A stretch of DNA of 40,234 nt from a bacterium (GCA_037127815.1 JBAXXP010000006.1:1-40234); one strand, 5' to 3'. Positions 15,769 through 23,543 are shown, numbered from the stretch's first letter. Translations and numbers: made by a program. The notes: generated from the sequence alone by a model not told the origin.

Positions 15769-17091
15769 TTACTTCCCTGCAAAAGAAATCAAAACCTTCA
15801 GTGTTCTTAACGCAATTTTTATATCCAAAAGTATGGATCTGTTTTTGATGTAATACAAATCATATGAAAGCTTGTTTTGAGTCTCTATGTGATCAAGTCC
15901 GTGATGCGGATGATTCTCATGATATATCTGTGCCCATCCAGAAAGACCAGGTTTTACAATATGTCTTAGATTGTAATAGGGAATAGTTTCTGAGTATTTT
16001 GAAACAGCATCAGGAAATTCTGGTCTCGGTCCAATTAAAGATATTTCACCTTTAAGAACATTCCAAAGTTGAGGAAGCTCATCGATTCTACTCTTTCTTA
16101 GAAATGCTCCAACTCTAGTAATTTTATTCTTTGGTTTTTCTTCGCCTTCCGCCCATTGGCCTTCATCATTTGCAACGCTCATTGTTCTGAACTTTGCAAC
16201 CTTAATCAGCTTGCCCTGTTGCCCAACTCTAGTTTGATAACTGAATATTACACCTCCATCATCCAATTTAATTGCAATCCAAACGAATGGGTAGAAAACA
16301 AGGGATGCTACACCAAAGAAGAGTGAAACTATAATATCTTGAATTCTTTTTGAAATATCAAAGATATGTTTTGGTACTGAAGAGATGTGTTCAAGACACC
16401 ATGAATCATCAACAAGAGACATTGGAATTCTATCGAAAACATTTTCGTATAATTCTCTTATATCAATGAATTGAACACCTGAAAAAATTAATTTGTATAA
16501 TGACGATGTAAGGGGGTGAACTGAAGTATCACCAAAATCCACTACAATTATACGAGGGTCTCTAACGTGACTCTTCAATAAATGTATTCCATATCTTGTG
16601 TTTTGATTTATCTCAAGCAATAGTTCCTCAATATCTTTACCATCTCTTGTTGTTAATAATTGTGCGTCTTCATGCTTCTTTGTCTCAAATAGAGATAAAG
16701 CACTCATTCTCCACATTGTTGTTAATACAAGTGCAATGACTAGATAAATTAATAGAAAGAACTTTGGTGTAATCGCAAAATAGGGGATGAAGTAAAAGAG
16801 AGCAACCGCAAGTACGGCGTTAACAATTTGTACATTAATTAAAGTTTGAGGAACTCTTTGTTTGAACAAGAGAGTATTTTTTTCATATAAGCCGGCTACA
16901 TAATATATAAAAATCGATGCGGCAAATATGATGGAGAATGGTATAAGGTGAGACAGGAACAGTTCAGTTGAAGGCAGGCCTTGATATCTTAGAATCAAAG
17001 ATAATGCCAGTGATATGAAAAGCGTTGCTAGGTCACCCAAAAATAACAAGAACGCCCTATTATTAGAGTCTTTTTTATTGATTGTAGCCAT
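15769..17091 (-). CDS. polyprenyl glycosylphosphotransferase (initiating sugar-phosphate transferase)
   Basis: The 440-residue membrane protein has four N-terminal helices, a Rossmann-like middle (the CoA_binding_3-type region with RDPRIIVVDFGDTSVHP), a fifth helix (SLFFGVASLVFYPFVW) and a C-terminal bacterial sugar transferase domain. The signature residues are there: KVAKFRTM, RKSRIDELPQLWNVLKGEISLIGPRPE and KPGLSGWAQI. Such enzymes (WcaJ/WbaP type) transfer hexose-1-phosphate from UDP-sugar to undecaprenyl phosphate, starting exopolysaccharide or glycan synthesis. I use the ATG at 17091, which has TATACT 9 nt upstream; a start at 17112 would precede the predicted transcription start. Confidence 0.9.
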   Translation of the reverse strand: MATINKKDSNNRAFLLFLGDLATLFISLALSLILRYQGLPSTELFLSHLIPFSIIFAASIFIYYVAGLYEKNTLLFKQRVPQTLINVQIVNAVLAVALFYFIPYFAITPKFFLLIYLVIALVLTTMWRMSALSLFETKKHEDAQLLTTRDGKDIEELLLEINQNTRYGIHLLKSHVRDPRIIVVDFGDTSVHPLTSSLYKLIFSGVQFIDIRELYENVFDRIPMSLVDDSWCLEHISSVPKHIFDISKRIQDIIVSLFFGVASLVFYPFVWIAIKLDDGGVIFSYQTRVGQQGKLIKVAKFRTMSVANDEGQWAEGEEKPKNKITRVGAFLRKSRIDELPQLWNVLKGEISLIGPRPEFPDAVSKYSETIPYYNLRHIVKPGLSGWAQIYHENHPHHGLDHIETQNKLSYDLYYIKNRSILLDIKIALRTLKVLISFAGK

Positions 17092-17100
17092 GATGTGGCT

Positions 17101-17106
17101 AGTATA
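17101..17106 (-). promoter_or_regulatory. -10 box of sugar transferase gene
   Basis: On the minus strand TATACT is followed by AGCCACATC and the ATG (spacer 9), predicting a nearly leaderless transcript separate from the upstream genes. Confidence 0.5.
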
Positions 17107-17135
17107 CACCAAAATATAAGAAGATAGAAACCTAC

Positions 17136-17534
17136 TTATTTGTTTGCGATTTCTGATTTCAGAGCCCTAATCTCATCTCTTATATGCTTCAGTGTTATAA
17201 TTTCCTCAGATACAATTTCTTCCGTTCTGTCCTCAACCTTCTTCTCATGTCTAAGTCCTGAAATAATAATTCTATCTCCAACAAAGATAGAAACCATAAG
17301 ACCCATAAGTATAAGGGCAACAGTTGAAACAATAACTTGATTAGGTCCGTAGAAGAACCATCGCAAGGCATCAGTTCTTGTGGCTAACATGTCCGCAGTT
17401 TCCCAAACACCTCTCCAAAATAGAACAACAGCAACACCTCCAAAGAAAGAATACCAGAATGGGTGCTTTGCTAAGTATCCAATAGTGAAATCTTCTGTCC
17501 TTCCAAATAATCTAAAGAATTTTGTTTTGTTCAT
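17136..17534 (-). CDS. small two-helix membrane protein with coiled-coil tail
   Basis: The 132-residue protein has a basic N-terminus (FFRLFGRTEDFTIGYLAKHP), helix 1 (WYSFFGGVAVVLFWRGVWETADML), helix 2 (VIVSTVALILMGLMVSIFV) and a charged, probably coiled-coil tail (EEIVSEEIITLKHIRDEIRALKSEIAN). The family is unknown to me. It lies 9 nt downstream of the DHFR-like gene and is probably cotranscribed, but nothing ties its function to folate. Confidence 0.7.
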   Translation of the reverse strand: MNKTKFFRLFGRTEDFTIGYLAKHPFWYSFFGGVAVVLFWRGVWETADMLATRTDALRWFFYGPNQVIVSTVALILMGLMVSIFVGDRIIISGLRHEKKVEDRTEEIVSEEIITLKHIRDEIRALKSEIANK

Positions 17535-17543
17535 TGTTTTGAA

Positions 17544-18059
17544 TTAATTATTAATAACTTTGTATTCTGATAAAATTGTCCCACTATCTGTTTTTTCTAA
17601 GTTCACTAATTCTAATTTAATATCTAGTGATTCTTTAAATATATTCATTCCTGTTCCAAATAAAACTGGTTCAATTGTTAAATATATTGTATCAACTAAT
17701 CCGGATTTAATAAACATTGTATAGATTGTGCTTCCTCCACAAATTGCAACTTCAGTAAAACCTCGTGTTTCAAGACTTTTTATCAAATCAGCTGGAGATT
17801 CTTTTGTATATTCAACAACACCCTCTATGTTATTTTTTGAAGCATTGTCATCAGGAGAGTAAACAATGTGTAGTCGGTCCTTAAGCGGGGATGGAAATGT
17901 TTGATATGTGTTTAGGCCCATAACCATAACCTTTGCTCGCTTGGTTATTTCAACAAATCTTCTTTTGTCTTCCTTACTTGTCCAATCAGCGGCATGAGTA
18001 CTATTTTTGGCAATGAAGCCATCAAGTGTTTCTGCTACTATAATAAAGGTTTTAATCAT
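17544..18059 (-). CDS. dihydrofolate reductase family protein (DHFR/RibD C-terminal fold)
   Basis: The 171-residue protein has the DHFR/RibD_C fold: MIKTFIIVAETLDGFIAKN, VMVMGLNTYQTFPSPLKDR, and the NADPH-binding ICGGSTIYTMFIKSGLVDTIYLT. The active-site acidic residue of classical DHFR is not certain, so the reaction could be dihydrofolate or another pyrimidine/pterin reduction. Its position, divergent from dCMP deaminase and close to thyA and glyA, supports reduction of the dihydrofolate made by ThyA (inference). It shares a 35-nt divergent promoter region with the deaminase gene. Confidence 0.82.
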   Translation of the reverse strand: MIKTFIIVAETLDGFIAKNSTHAADWTSKEDKRRFVEITKRAKVMVMGLNTYQTFPSPLKDRLHIVYSPDDNASKNNIEGVVEYTKESPADLIKSLETRGFTEVAICGGSTIYTMFIKSGLVDTIYLTIEPVLFGTGMNIFKESLDIKLELVNLEKTDSGTILSEYKVINN

Positions 18060-18094
18060 GTTGAAATGATATCATATTTAAGTATAATTGAACC
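18060..18094. promoter_or_regulatory. compact divergent promoter pair (DHFR-like / dCMP deaminase)
   Basis: Plus strand: TTGAAA (18061-18066), 16 nt, TATAAT (18083-18088), 6 nt, ATG. Minus strand: TATCAT (18071-18066), 6 nt, ATG. Both starts fit inside 35 nt and the plus-strand -35 overlaps the minus-strand -10, so the two genes probably compete for polymerase or are co-controlled. Confidence 0.65.
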
Positions 18095-18619
18095 ATGACA
18101 AAATCAACAATCTCTGATGTGGAAGATACAGTGGCTCCAGTAGGGCGCCCTTCTTGGGATGATTACTTTGTAGAAATAATGAAAGCTGTTGGTAACAGAG
18201 GAACTTGTGATAGAGGGCGTTCTGGTTGCGTAATCGTCAAAGATAAAAGACTTATTTCTAGCGGTTATGTTGGATCACCCGCTGGATGTAAGCATTGTGA
18301 TGAAGTAGGTCATGAAATGCATACGGTTAAAAAGGAAGATGGCACGGAATCTCGTCATTGCATTAGAACCTCACATGCTGAAGAAAATGCTATTGTTCAG
18401 GCAGCCAGAGTTGGTGCTGCAACAGAGGGTGCTACTTTGTATTGTAAAATGTCTCCATGCTATACATGTGCCAAGATGATTATAAATGCGGGAATAAAAA
18501 GAGTGGTAGCGTTGAATGATTATCACGCAGGAGGAAGAAGTAGAGAAATATTTGAAGAGGCGGGAGTTAAGTACGATTTATTAAATGATGTAGTTGAGGC
18601 GTACGCTGATACAAAATAA
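18095..18619 (+). CDS. dCMP deaminase family protein
   Basis: A zinc-dependent deaminase converting dCMP to dUMP, the ThyA substrate. The zinc site is SHAEENAIVQAA (His and catalytic Glu) plus MSPCYTCAKMI (two Cys ligands). The ComEB/dCMP-deaminase hallmarks RSGCVIVKDKRLISSGYVGSPAG and the extra Cys/His insert (CKHCDEVGHEMH) are present. 174 residues is typical. The start is fixed by TATAAT 6 nt before the ATG. The downstream kinase gene begins 4 nt after the stop, so they form an operon. Confidence 0.92.
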   Translation: MTKSTISDVEDTVAPVGRPSWDDYFVEIMKAVGNRGTCDRGRSGCVIVKDKRLISSGYVGSPAGCKHCDEVGHEMHTVKKEDGTESRHCIRTSHAEENAIVQAARVGAATEGATLYCKMSPCYTCAKMIINAGIKRVVALNDYHAGGRSREIFEEAGVKYDLLNDVVEAYADTK

Positions 18620-18623
18620 AAAA

Positions 18624-19211
18624 ATGTCAAAAATTATAATAGGACTTGTTGGTCCAATGGCTAGTGGAAAGGATGTGGTAAAAAAATACCTAGAGGAAAA
18701 GCATAATGCAAAGAGCTGTAAATTCTCTACGATTATTAGAGATGTTCTAGATAGATTGGGTGTAGAAAAGAGTAGGGAAAATATGGTTAACATGTCTACA
18801 TCGCTCAGAATTCTATTTGGAGAAGATTTGCTTGCCAGAGTAATTGCAAAAGACTCACTTGAGCACGATGCTCCTATTGTTGTTATTGATGGCGTTAGAA
18901 GAAATTCTGACATTGTTAATTTGATGGGACTTCCTAATTTCTTTTTGATTTCAATTGACGCGGATCCAGAAGTTAGATTTAAAAGAATGGTTCTAAGAAA
19001 TGAAAACAAGGGCGATGCTGAAAAAACATTTGAGCATTTTATGGCTGATCATAAGTTGGAAACTGAAACACAAATTCCAGAAGTTATGTCTGAAGCAAAA
19101 TTTAAAATAGATAACACGGAAGATACTTTTCCAGTTCTGTACGCTAAGATAGAAAAAGTCTTTGAGGAGATAAAAGCTGAAAGTGCTGCGCAACATATAA
19201 CTATTGAGTAG
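18624..19211 (+). CDS. P-loop nucleotide kinase-like protein
   Basis: The 195-residue protein has a P-loop near its N-terminus (GLVGPMASGKDVVKKYL) and a Walker-B-like hydrophobic strand (APIVVIDGVRRNSDI), followed by FFLISIDADPEVRFKRM, as in dephospho-CoA kinase and adenylate/dNMP-kinase families. The P-loop GPMASGKD deviates only slightly from GxxGxGK[ST], with Asp instead of Ser/Thr at the last position. Cotranscription with dCMP deaminase suggests a deoxynucleotide kinase, but dephospho-CoA kinase-like activity cannot be excluded. I use the ATG at 18624, 4 nt after the previous stop; an earlier start would overlap that gene. Confidence 0.75.
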   Translation: MSKIIIGLVGPMASGKDVVKKYLEEKHNAKSCKFSTIIRDVLDRLGVEKSRENMVNMSTSLRILFGEDLLARVIAKDSLEHDAPIVVIDGVRRNSDIVNLMGLPNFFLISIDADPEVRFKRMVLRNENKGDAEKTFEHFMADHKLETETQIPEVMSEAKFKIDNTEDTFPVLYAKIEKVFEEIKAESAAQHITIE

Positions 19212-19226
19212 ATAAAAATGATAGGG

Positions 19227-19269
19227 AAAAAAATAACCTCCAATATTTAAGAATGGAGGTTATTTTTTT
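19227..19269. terminator. bidirectional terminator between kinase and thyA
   Basis: A 16-bp perfect stem (AAAAAAATAACCTCCA with TGGAGGTTATTTTTTT) and an 11-nt loop. A-tract and T-tract pair, so it works in both directions between the convergent genes. Confidence 0.92.
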
Positions 19270-19289
19270 GTCTGATGACACAGGCTTTA

Positions 19290-20225
19290 CTATACAGCAA
19301 TCGGTGCTTTGATAGCATCGTGAGGTTCATATCCAACTAACTCAAAGTCTTCCATCGTAAAAGAAAATAAATCTTTAACCTCTGGGTTTATTTTCACTGT
19401 TGGTAGTGTTTTGAAATCTCTTGATAATTGCTCCTTAACTTGATCAAAGTGATTTGAATAAATATGCGTATCTCCACCTGTCCAAATAAATTCATGAGCC
19501 TTATATCCTGTTGCTTGTGCAACCATCATAAGTAATAGGGAATAGCTTGCGATGTTGAATGGTACTCCGAGAAAAGTATCGCAACTTCTTTGATATAGTT
19601 GAAGTGACATCTTTCCATTTAATACTTTAAATTGAAATAGACAGTGACAAGGCGGAAGACCAGCTTTTGCCATTTCATCAATGTCAGCTGGGTTCCAGGC
19701 AGAAACAATAAGTCTTCTTGAGTCTGGTGCTGATTTTATTTGCTCAATTAATTTTGCGAGTTGATCTATGTGAACCATGTTTCCATTTTCATCTCTTTTG
19801 TGATCAGGCCATGATCTCCATTGATATCCATAAACCGGTCCAAGGTCTCCATACTTTTTATTGAATTCCTCATCCGTCATTATTTTCTCTGTGAATTCTT
19901 TTAGACCTGATTTCCATTCTTCACTTCCTGTTGGTGGAACTGGTAGACCTTCTGCTTTTAAATACCATTTGAATGGCCATTCATCCCAGATGTGATTATT
20001 GTTTTCAAGTAATGTTTTTAATTTTGTATCACCTTTTATAAACCAAAGTAATTCACTTAGGATTAATTTGAATGGAACTTTTTTTGTTGTTAGTAATGGA
20101 AAACCATCTTCCAAATTGAATCTCATTTGATGTCCAAATATTGCGCGAGTACCCGTACCCGTTCTGTCTGTTGTGTCCTCACCAGTTTCCATAATTCTCG
20201 ATAGCAGTTCATGGTATTGTTTCAT
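19290..20225 (-). CDS. thyA: thymidylate synthase
   Basis: ThyA methylates dUMP to dTMP with methylene-tetrahydrofolate, releasing dihydrofolate. The family sequence is intact: [52 protein letters not shown], the active-site Cys in [10 protein letters not shown], and [17 protein letters not shown]. At 311 residues it belongs to the class with the longer mid-insert ([19 protein letters not shown]). The ATG at 20225 is preceded by TATAAT with a 6-nt spacer, and [16 protein letters not shown] is the canonical start; the longer frame to 20441 overlaps a divergent gene. Confidence 0.96.
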   Translation of the reverse strand: MKQYHELLSRIMETGEDTTDRTGTGTRAIFGHQMRFNLEDGFPLLTTKKVPFKLILSELLWFIKGDTKLKTLLENNNHIWDEWPFKWYLKAEGLPVPPTGSEEWKSGLKEFTEKIMTDEEFNKKYGDLGPVYGYQWRSWPDHKRDENGNMVHIDQLAKLIEQIKSAPDSRRLIVSAWNPADIDEMAKAGLPPCHCLFQFKVLNGKMSLQLYQRSCDTFLGVPFNIASYSLLLMMVAQATGYKAHEFIWTGGDTHIYSNHFDQVKEQLSRDFKTLPTVKINPEVKDLFSFTMEDFELVGYEPHDAIKAPIAV

Positions 20226-20231
20226 ACTCAA

Positions 20232-20237
20232 ATTATA
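20232..20237 (-). promoter_or_regulatory. -10 box of thyA, leaderless type
   Basis: TATAAT on the minus strand, then TTGAGT and the ATG (spacer 6). It is the clearest leaderless promoter among the minus-strand genes. Confidence 0.6.
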
Positions 20238-20261
20238 TGTTTTTTTGAGGGTGGGGTAATC

Positions 20262-20290
20262 TTGACAGTGGTGGTATGTAGGGATATAGT
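20262..20290 (+). promoter_or_regulatory. consensus-like promoter of the helical-repeat gene
   Basis: TTGACA (20262-20267), 17 nt, TATAGT (20285-20290). It predicts a leader of about 50 nt, unlike the leaderless housekeeping genes. Confidence 0.7.
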
Positions 20291-20347
20291 TTTCTCGGAC
20301 TAAGATAAGCCCTAAAACAGAACACAAACCAATTACTCCTAAATCAA

Positions 20348-20809
20348 ATGACAGCGAATGATATTGCAAAGTTTCTTGGTATTTCAGATAACCGAGTTGA
20401 ACAAGCTTTAATGGATAAGGTACTGGTCGAACCACGTACAATTAAACAGGCCAAGGAGGCATTCAATAGTTCTGCGAATGGTAGTGAAGCTGAACGACTA
20501 GTTGTTGAAAAATGGATCAGTCTCTGTACAACTTTCGAGCAAGCCTTTGAAGTGTATGATTATATTCTTTCTTGTCCTACAGATATCAGATGTCTTAACG
20601 TGGATAGTATAATTCGCTTTTGTACAATATCCAATCATTTTGAGATGATATTCATGAGGACCAGTACAGGTAGTGTAACGGAGCGACTTGTGATGGAGAG
20701 ATGGCTAGCTTTTTGCACCACAAAAGAGCAAGTTGCTGAATCGTACAAGGTTGCAGTTCTTGATAGCGAAGCTGAGAGGCTAACGTTGCGCAGGATGGCC
20801 GAGCTTTAA
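20348..20809 (+). CDS. short helical-repeat protein of unknown function
   Basis: The 153-residue protein contains imperfect repeats. [21 protein letters not shown] (about 46-66) recurs as [21 protein letters not shown] (about 108-128), a third partial unit [14 protein letters not shown] ends the protein, and a diverged unit lies between ([17 protein letters not shown]). The N-terminus ([21 protein letters not shown]) looks like a short helix-turn-helix. All-helical repeats suggest a protein-binding scaffold. I recall similar SEAE-type repeats in CPR hypothetical proteins but no function. The G+C content is higher than surrounding genes. It has its own TTGACA promoter and terminator. Confidence 0.72.
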   Translation: MTANDIAKFLGISDNRVEQALMDKVLVEPRTIKQAKEAFNSSANGSEAERLVVEKWISLCTTFEQAFEVYDYILSCPTDIRCLNVDSIIRFCTISNHFEMIFMRTSTGSVTERLVMERWLAFCTTKEQVAESYKVAVLDSEAERLTLRRMAEL

Positions 20810-20819
20810 AGCTCTTCAA

Positions 20820-20867
20820 AAGACCTCCGTGAGATTGACCTTCAACAGTCCTTCTCGCGAAGGTCTT
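20820..20867 (+). terminator. intrinsic terminator of the helical-repeat gene
   Basis: AAGACCTCCGTGAGA pairs with TCTCGCGAAGGTCTT (one C-A mismatch, one G-U), followed by TCTTATTTTT. The stop codon just upstream lies in a separate 14-nt palindrome GAGCTTTAAAGCTC (20801-20814). Confidence 0.75.
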
Positions 20868-20910
20868 TCTTATTTTTATAATTGAATTTATTCTTGCGAC
20901 TGCATTGGTA

Positions 20911-20938
20911 TTGACAGCACTATAGTGTGTGGTATGTT
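20911..20938 (+). promoter_or_regulatory. promoter of the Cys-cluster gene
   Basis: TTGACA (20911-20916), 16 nt, TATGTT (20933-20938), leaving a leader of about 37 nt before the ATG at 20982. Confidence 0.55.
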
Positions 20939-20981
20939 TTTAGTGAAGTTCTTTTGATACAACCCTCAACCCCTAACGACA

Positions 20982-21548
20982 ATGAAAAGACTGGGAAATT
21001 TACATTTCAACATCGCGACAATCAGCACTGAAAACTTCTTTATACCACTTGTTGAGTTTGATCTATCTCACAAGTCTTGCGAAGGATGCTTCTTTGCTTG
21101 TTGTGAGACCAAGCACTTATTGACCGATGACGATGGAGTCACTCCTTTTGCGGATATGATGATTCGTGCCGCATCCATCAAGGTTAAGAGGAAGCACAAT
21201 CTTCTTTTTGCAACAGGTTTGACTGAAGAGCAGGTGAGTTCGAACCCGAGAATTCAAATCACTGGCGAAGAACGATTGGCACTTTTGACAGCCGAGAGAC
21301 GTGCGTTTGCAGATCCAAATCTCGGATGGAGTTTGTTCCTTGAAGAGGGTCAAAAAACCCTCAGGTATCTCCATGATAAATACGGTTTAAATTGGATGGA
21401 TTTTCTTCGGAGAATTATCATTGATGATGGCCGTAGATGTGCATTCAGCCTTTTCCGTGAAGGCGATGGATCGTGGACTTGGGGAATCTGCCCGCTTGAT
21501 TGCAAGAGGGGAACAGACTCACCAGCTCTTGCTTTTGCAACGTTCTGA
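20982..21548 (+). CDS. Cys-cluster protein of unknown function
   Basis: The 188-residue soluble protein has an N-terminal Cys cluster (CEGCFFACCETKH, about residues 32-44) that could bind zinc or a cluster. A long helical region follows (GEERLALLTAERRAFADPNLGW), then a C-terminal part with DDGRRCAFSLF and GICPLDCKRG, giving three further Cys. I do not recognise the family. Codon use is more G+C-rich than its neighbours, like the gene upstream. It ends at a strong GC-rich terminator. Metal binding is inference from Cys spacing. Confidence 0.7.
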   Translation: MKRLGNLHFNIATISTENFFIPLVEFDLSHKSCEGCFFACCETKHLLTDDDGVTPFADMMIRAASIKVKRKHNLLFATGLTEEQVSSNPRIQITGEERLALLTAERRAFADPNLGWSLFLEEGQKTLRYLHDKYGLNWMDFLRRIIIDDGRRCAFSLFREGDGSWTWGICPLDCKRGTDSPALAFATF

Positions 21549-21598
21549 TGAGCGGTACAGACTGCACAGTTGATTAAAAACTAAGTGACAATATAATA

Positions 21599-21628
21599 GG
21601 CCCCGCACGCGAAGCGTGCGGGGCCGTT
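21599..21628 (+). terminator. GC-rich intrinsic terminator
   Basis: GGCCCCGCACGC pairs with GCGTGCGGGGCC (12 bp, GAA loop) and GTTTTCTTT follows. The next palindrome copy starts about 16 nt later. Confidence 0.9.
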
Positions 21629-21643
21629 TTCTTTACTACTTTT

Positions 21644-21677
21644 TGTGGGGTCAGGCACCATGGTGCCTGACCCCACA
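21644..21677. repeat. dispersed palindrome, copy 3
   Basis: The core (21647-21674) is identical to the other copies and flanks TGT/ACA keep the symmetry (34 nt). It lies after a terminator and 9 nt upstream of the glyA -10 box, so the -35 position falls inside its right arm. Confidence 0.9.
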
Positions 21678-21683
21678 TTTTGA

Positions 21684-21689
21684 TACAAT
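21684..21689 (+). promoter_or_regulatory. -10 box of glyA, leaderless type
   Basis: TACAAT, 7 nt, then ATG at 21697. The -35 position (about 21661-21666) overlaps the palindrome. Confidence 0.55.
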
Positions 21690-21696
21690 TAGAAAT

Positions 21697-22995
21697 ATGA
21701 AAGACATCCAAATCGAGAAGCTTATTCAGGCTGAAAAAATAAGACAGAAAAAAGTTATAAATTTAATTGCCTCAGAAAATATCGTTTCCAAAGATGTACT
21801 GGAAGCACTTGGATCAGAGTTAACAAATAAGTATGCAGAGGGATATCCTGGAAAAAGATATTACGGAGGAAATGAAGTGGTAGATAAAATTGAGCTTTTG
21901 GCGCAAGAGAGAGCTTTAAAACTTTTTGGATTAAATAAAGAAGAATGGAGTGTTAATGTTCAACCATTGTCAGGCTCTCCTGCAAACTTGGCGGTGTATC
22001 TCGCGCTAGTTCCTGCTGGTGCAAAAATTATGGGTATGTCACTTTCACATGGCGGACACTTAACTCATGGACATAAAGTTTCAGCAACCGGAAAGTTTTG
22101 GAAACAAGTTCCATACGGAGTTGATGAAGAAACAGAAGTAATAAATTATGAGGCAATAAAAAATATCGCAACACAAGAAATGCCGGAGATTATTGTTTGT
22201 GGATTTACAGCGTATCCAAGAACTGTAGATTTCAAAAAGTTTAGAGAAATAACTGACGCATCATCGAAGCTTAGAAAAAAACTAGGCCTATCTGAAACAA
22301 TTTTAATGTGCGATATGTCTCACTTTGCAGGGCTTGTTGCAGGCAAGCAATATCCATCGCCTTTTGAATATGCAGACGTTGTTACAACTACAGTTCATAA
22401 AACATTACGCGGTCCAAGAAGCGCAATGATCTTTTCAAGAAATGATAAAATCGTGAAAGGAAAAGATACTATCGTTGGAGGAAATAAAAATGGGGTAGGA
22501 GGAAAAATCGTAAAAGGAAAAGATCAAACTTTTGGAGAATTAATAGACAAAGCCGTTTTTCCAGGTCTTCAGGGTGGTCCTCATATGAATCAAATTGCCG
22601 CTGTTGCAGTAGCATTGAAAGAAGCTGGGACTCCAGAGTTTAAAAAGTATGCATTACAAGTTAAGAAGAATGCAAAAGTGCTTGCGGATGAACTACAAAA
22701 ACTTGGCTGGCATGTAATCTCTGGTGGAACTGATAGTCATTTAGTTTTGATCGATGTTTGGATGCAGGGAATTAAAAATGAACTTGGTGCCGGTGCAATT
22801 ACTGGGGCCGATACAAGTGATAAGCTGGAGAAGGCTGGAATTATCGTAAATAAAAATACCATTCCAAAGGAAGGAAGAAGTGCTTTTGATCCATCGGGAA
22901 TAAGGCTGGGGTCTGCTGCTGAGACAACAAGGGGAAAGGTTGAGAAAGATTTTGTAAACATCGCAAAGAAGATTGATAAGGTTTTGCGTAGCTAA
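21697..22995 (+). CDS. glyA: serine hydroxymethyltransferase
   Basis: A PLP enzyme converting serine and tetrahydrofolate to glycine and methylene-tetrahydrofolate, the one-carbon donor for ThyA. Family motifs: INLIASENIVS, NKYAEGYPGKRYYGG, the PLP lysine in TTTVHKTLRGPR, FPGLQGGPHMNQIAA, and the C-terminal PSGIRLGSAAETTRG. At 432 residues it has normal length plus a small insert (GGNKNGVGGKIVKGKDQ). The ATG at 21697 fits the canonical start (MKDIQIEKLIQAE); a longer frame would translate the palindrome. It belongs with ThyA, DHFR-like, Dut and Tmk in a thymidylate set. Confidence 0.95.
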   Translation: MKDIQIEKLIQAEKIRQKKVINLIASENIVSKDVLEALGSELTNKYAEGYPGKRYYGGNEVVDKIELLAQERALKLFGLNKEEWSVNVQPLSGSPANLAVYLALVPAGAKIMGMSLSHGGHLTHGHKVSATGKFWKQVPYGVDEETEVINYEAIKNIATQEMPEIIVCGFTAYPRTVDFKKFREITDASSKLRKKLGLSETILMCDMSHFAGLVAGKQYPSPFEYADVVTTTVHKTLRGPRSAMIFSRNDKIVKGKDTIVGGNKNGVGGKIVKGKDQTFGELIDKAVFPGLQGGPHMNQIAAVAVALKEAGTPEFKKYALQVKKNAKVLADELQKLGWHVISGGTDSHLVLIDVWMQGIKNELGAGAITGADTSDKLEKAGIIVNKNTIPKEGRSAFDPSGIRLGSAAETTRGKVEKDFVNIAKKIDKVLRS

Positions 22996-23057
22996 TATTG
23001 GCGCTAGTTTGAATAGTTAAATTATATAAAATAATTGATGTCTAATCATAGAATAAT

Positions 23058-23489
23058 ATGCAAATAAAAATAAAAAAACTTACACCAGATGCTATCACAC
23101 CAAATTATGCCCATCACGATGATGCCGGCTTGGATTTATTCGCTATTGAAGAAATGTTAATTGAAGTAGGCCAGATAGTTCAGTTTTCAACTGGAATCGC
23201 AATGGAAGTTCCAGAGGGTTATGTAGGATTGATTTGGGACAAGAGTGGATTATCGCATAATCATGGTTTGAAAACCCTAGGAGGAGTCCTAGATTCAAGT
23301 TATAGAGGAGAAATAAAGATTGGAATAATTAATCTAGGTAAGGAGAGTTATACAGTAGGAAAGGGTCATAAAATAGCTCAGATGATTATTCAACAGAAGG
23401 TAACGGCAGAAATCGTAGAGGTTAGCGATTTAGATAATAATGAAAAAAGTGAAAGAAGGGAAGGAGGACTTGGATCCACAGGAAAATAA
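23058..23489 (+). CDS. dut: dUTP diphosphatase
   Basis: The trimeric dUTPase hydrolyses dUTP to dUMP, keeping uracil out of DNA and feeding ThyA. All five motifs are visible in 143 residues: DAGLDLFA (1), WDKSGLSHNHGLK (2), GVLDSSYRGEI (3, catalytic Asp), GHKIAQMII (4) and REGGLGSTG (5, with the C-terminal Arg-Phe position replaced by Leu-Gly). Length is normal. It precedes tmk by one palindrome copy. Confidence 0.95.
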   Translation: MQIKIKKLTPDAITPNYAHHDDAGLDLFAIEEMLIEVGQIVQFSTGIAMEVPEGYVGLIWDKSGLSHNHGLKTLGGVLDSSYRGEIKIGIINLGKESYTVGKGHKIAQMIIQQKVTAEIVEVSDLDNNEKSERREGGLGSTGK

Positions 23490-23490
23490 G

Positions 23491-23526
23491 TTTTGGGGTC
23501 AGGCACCATGGTGCCTGACCCCAAAA
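23491..23526. repeat. dispersed palindrome, copy 4
   Basis: Core 23495-23522 is identical to the others; flanks TTTT/AAAA extend it to 36 nt. It begins 1 nt after the dut stop, and its core ends 8 nt before the -10 box of tmk, the same arrangement as at glyA. Confidence 0.9.
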
Positions 23527-23530
23527 ATGC

Positions 23531-23536
23531 TACAAT
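23531..23536 (+). promoter_or_regulatory. -10 box of tmk, leaderless type
   Basis: TACAAT, 7 nt, then ATG at 23544. The box and its distance from the palindrome match the glyA promoter. Confidence 0.55.
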
Positions 23537-23543
23537 AAATAAT

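Noticed and set aside
21616-21696. 27-residue extension of GlyA
   Set aside because: It translates the terminator edge and the dispersed palindrome; the canonical SHMT start lies after a leaderless promoter.
1405-23526. CRISPR array from the repeated 28-mers
   Set aside because: The four copies are 2-18 kb apart with genes between them, and no cas genes are present.
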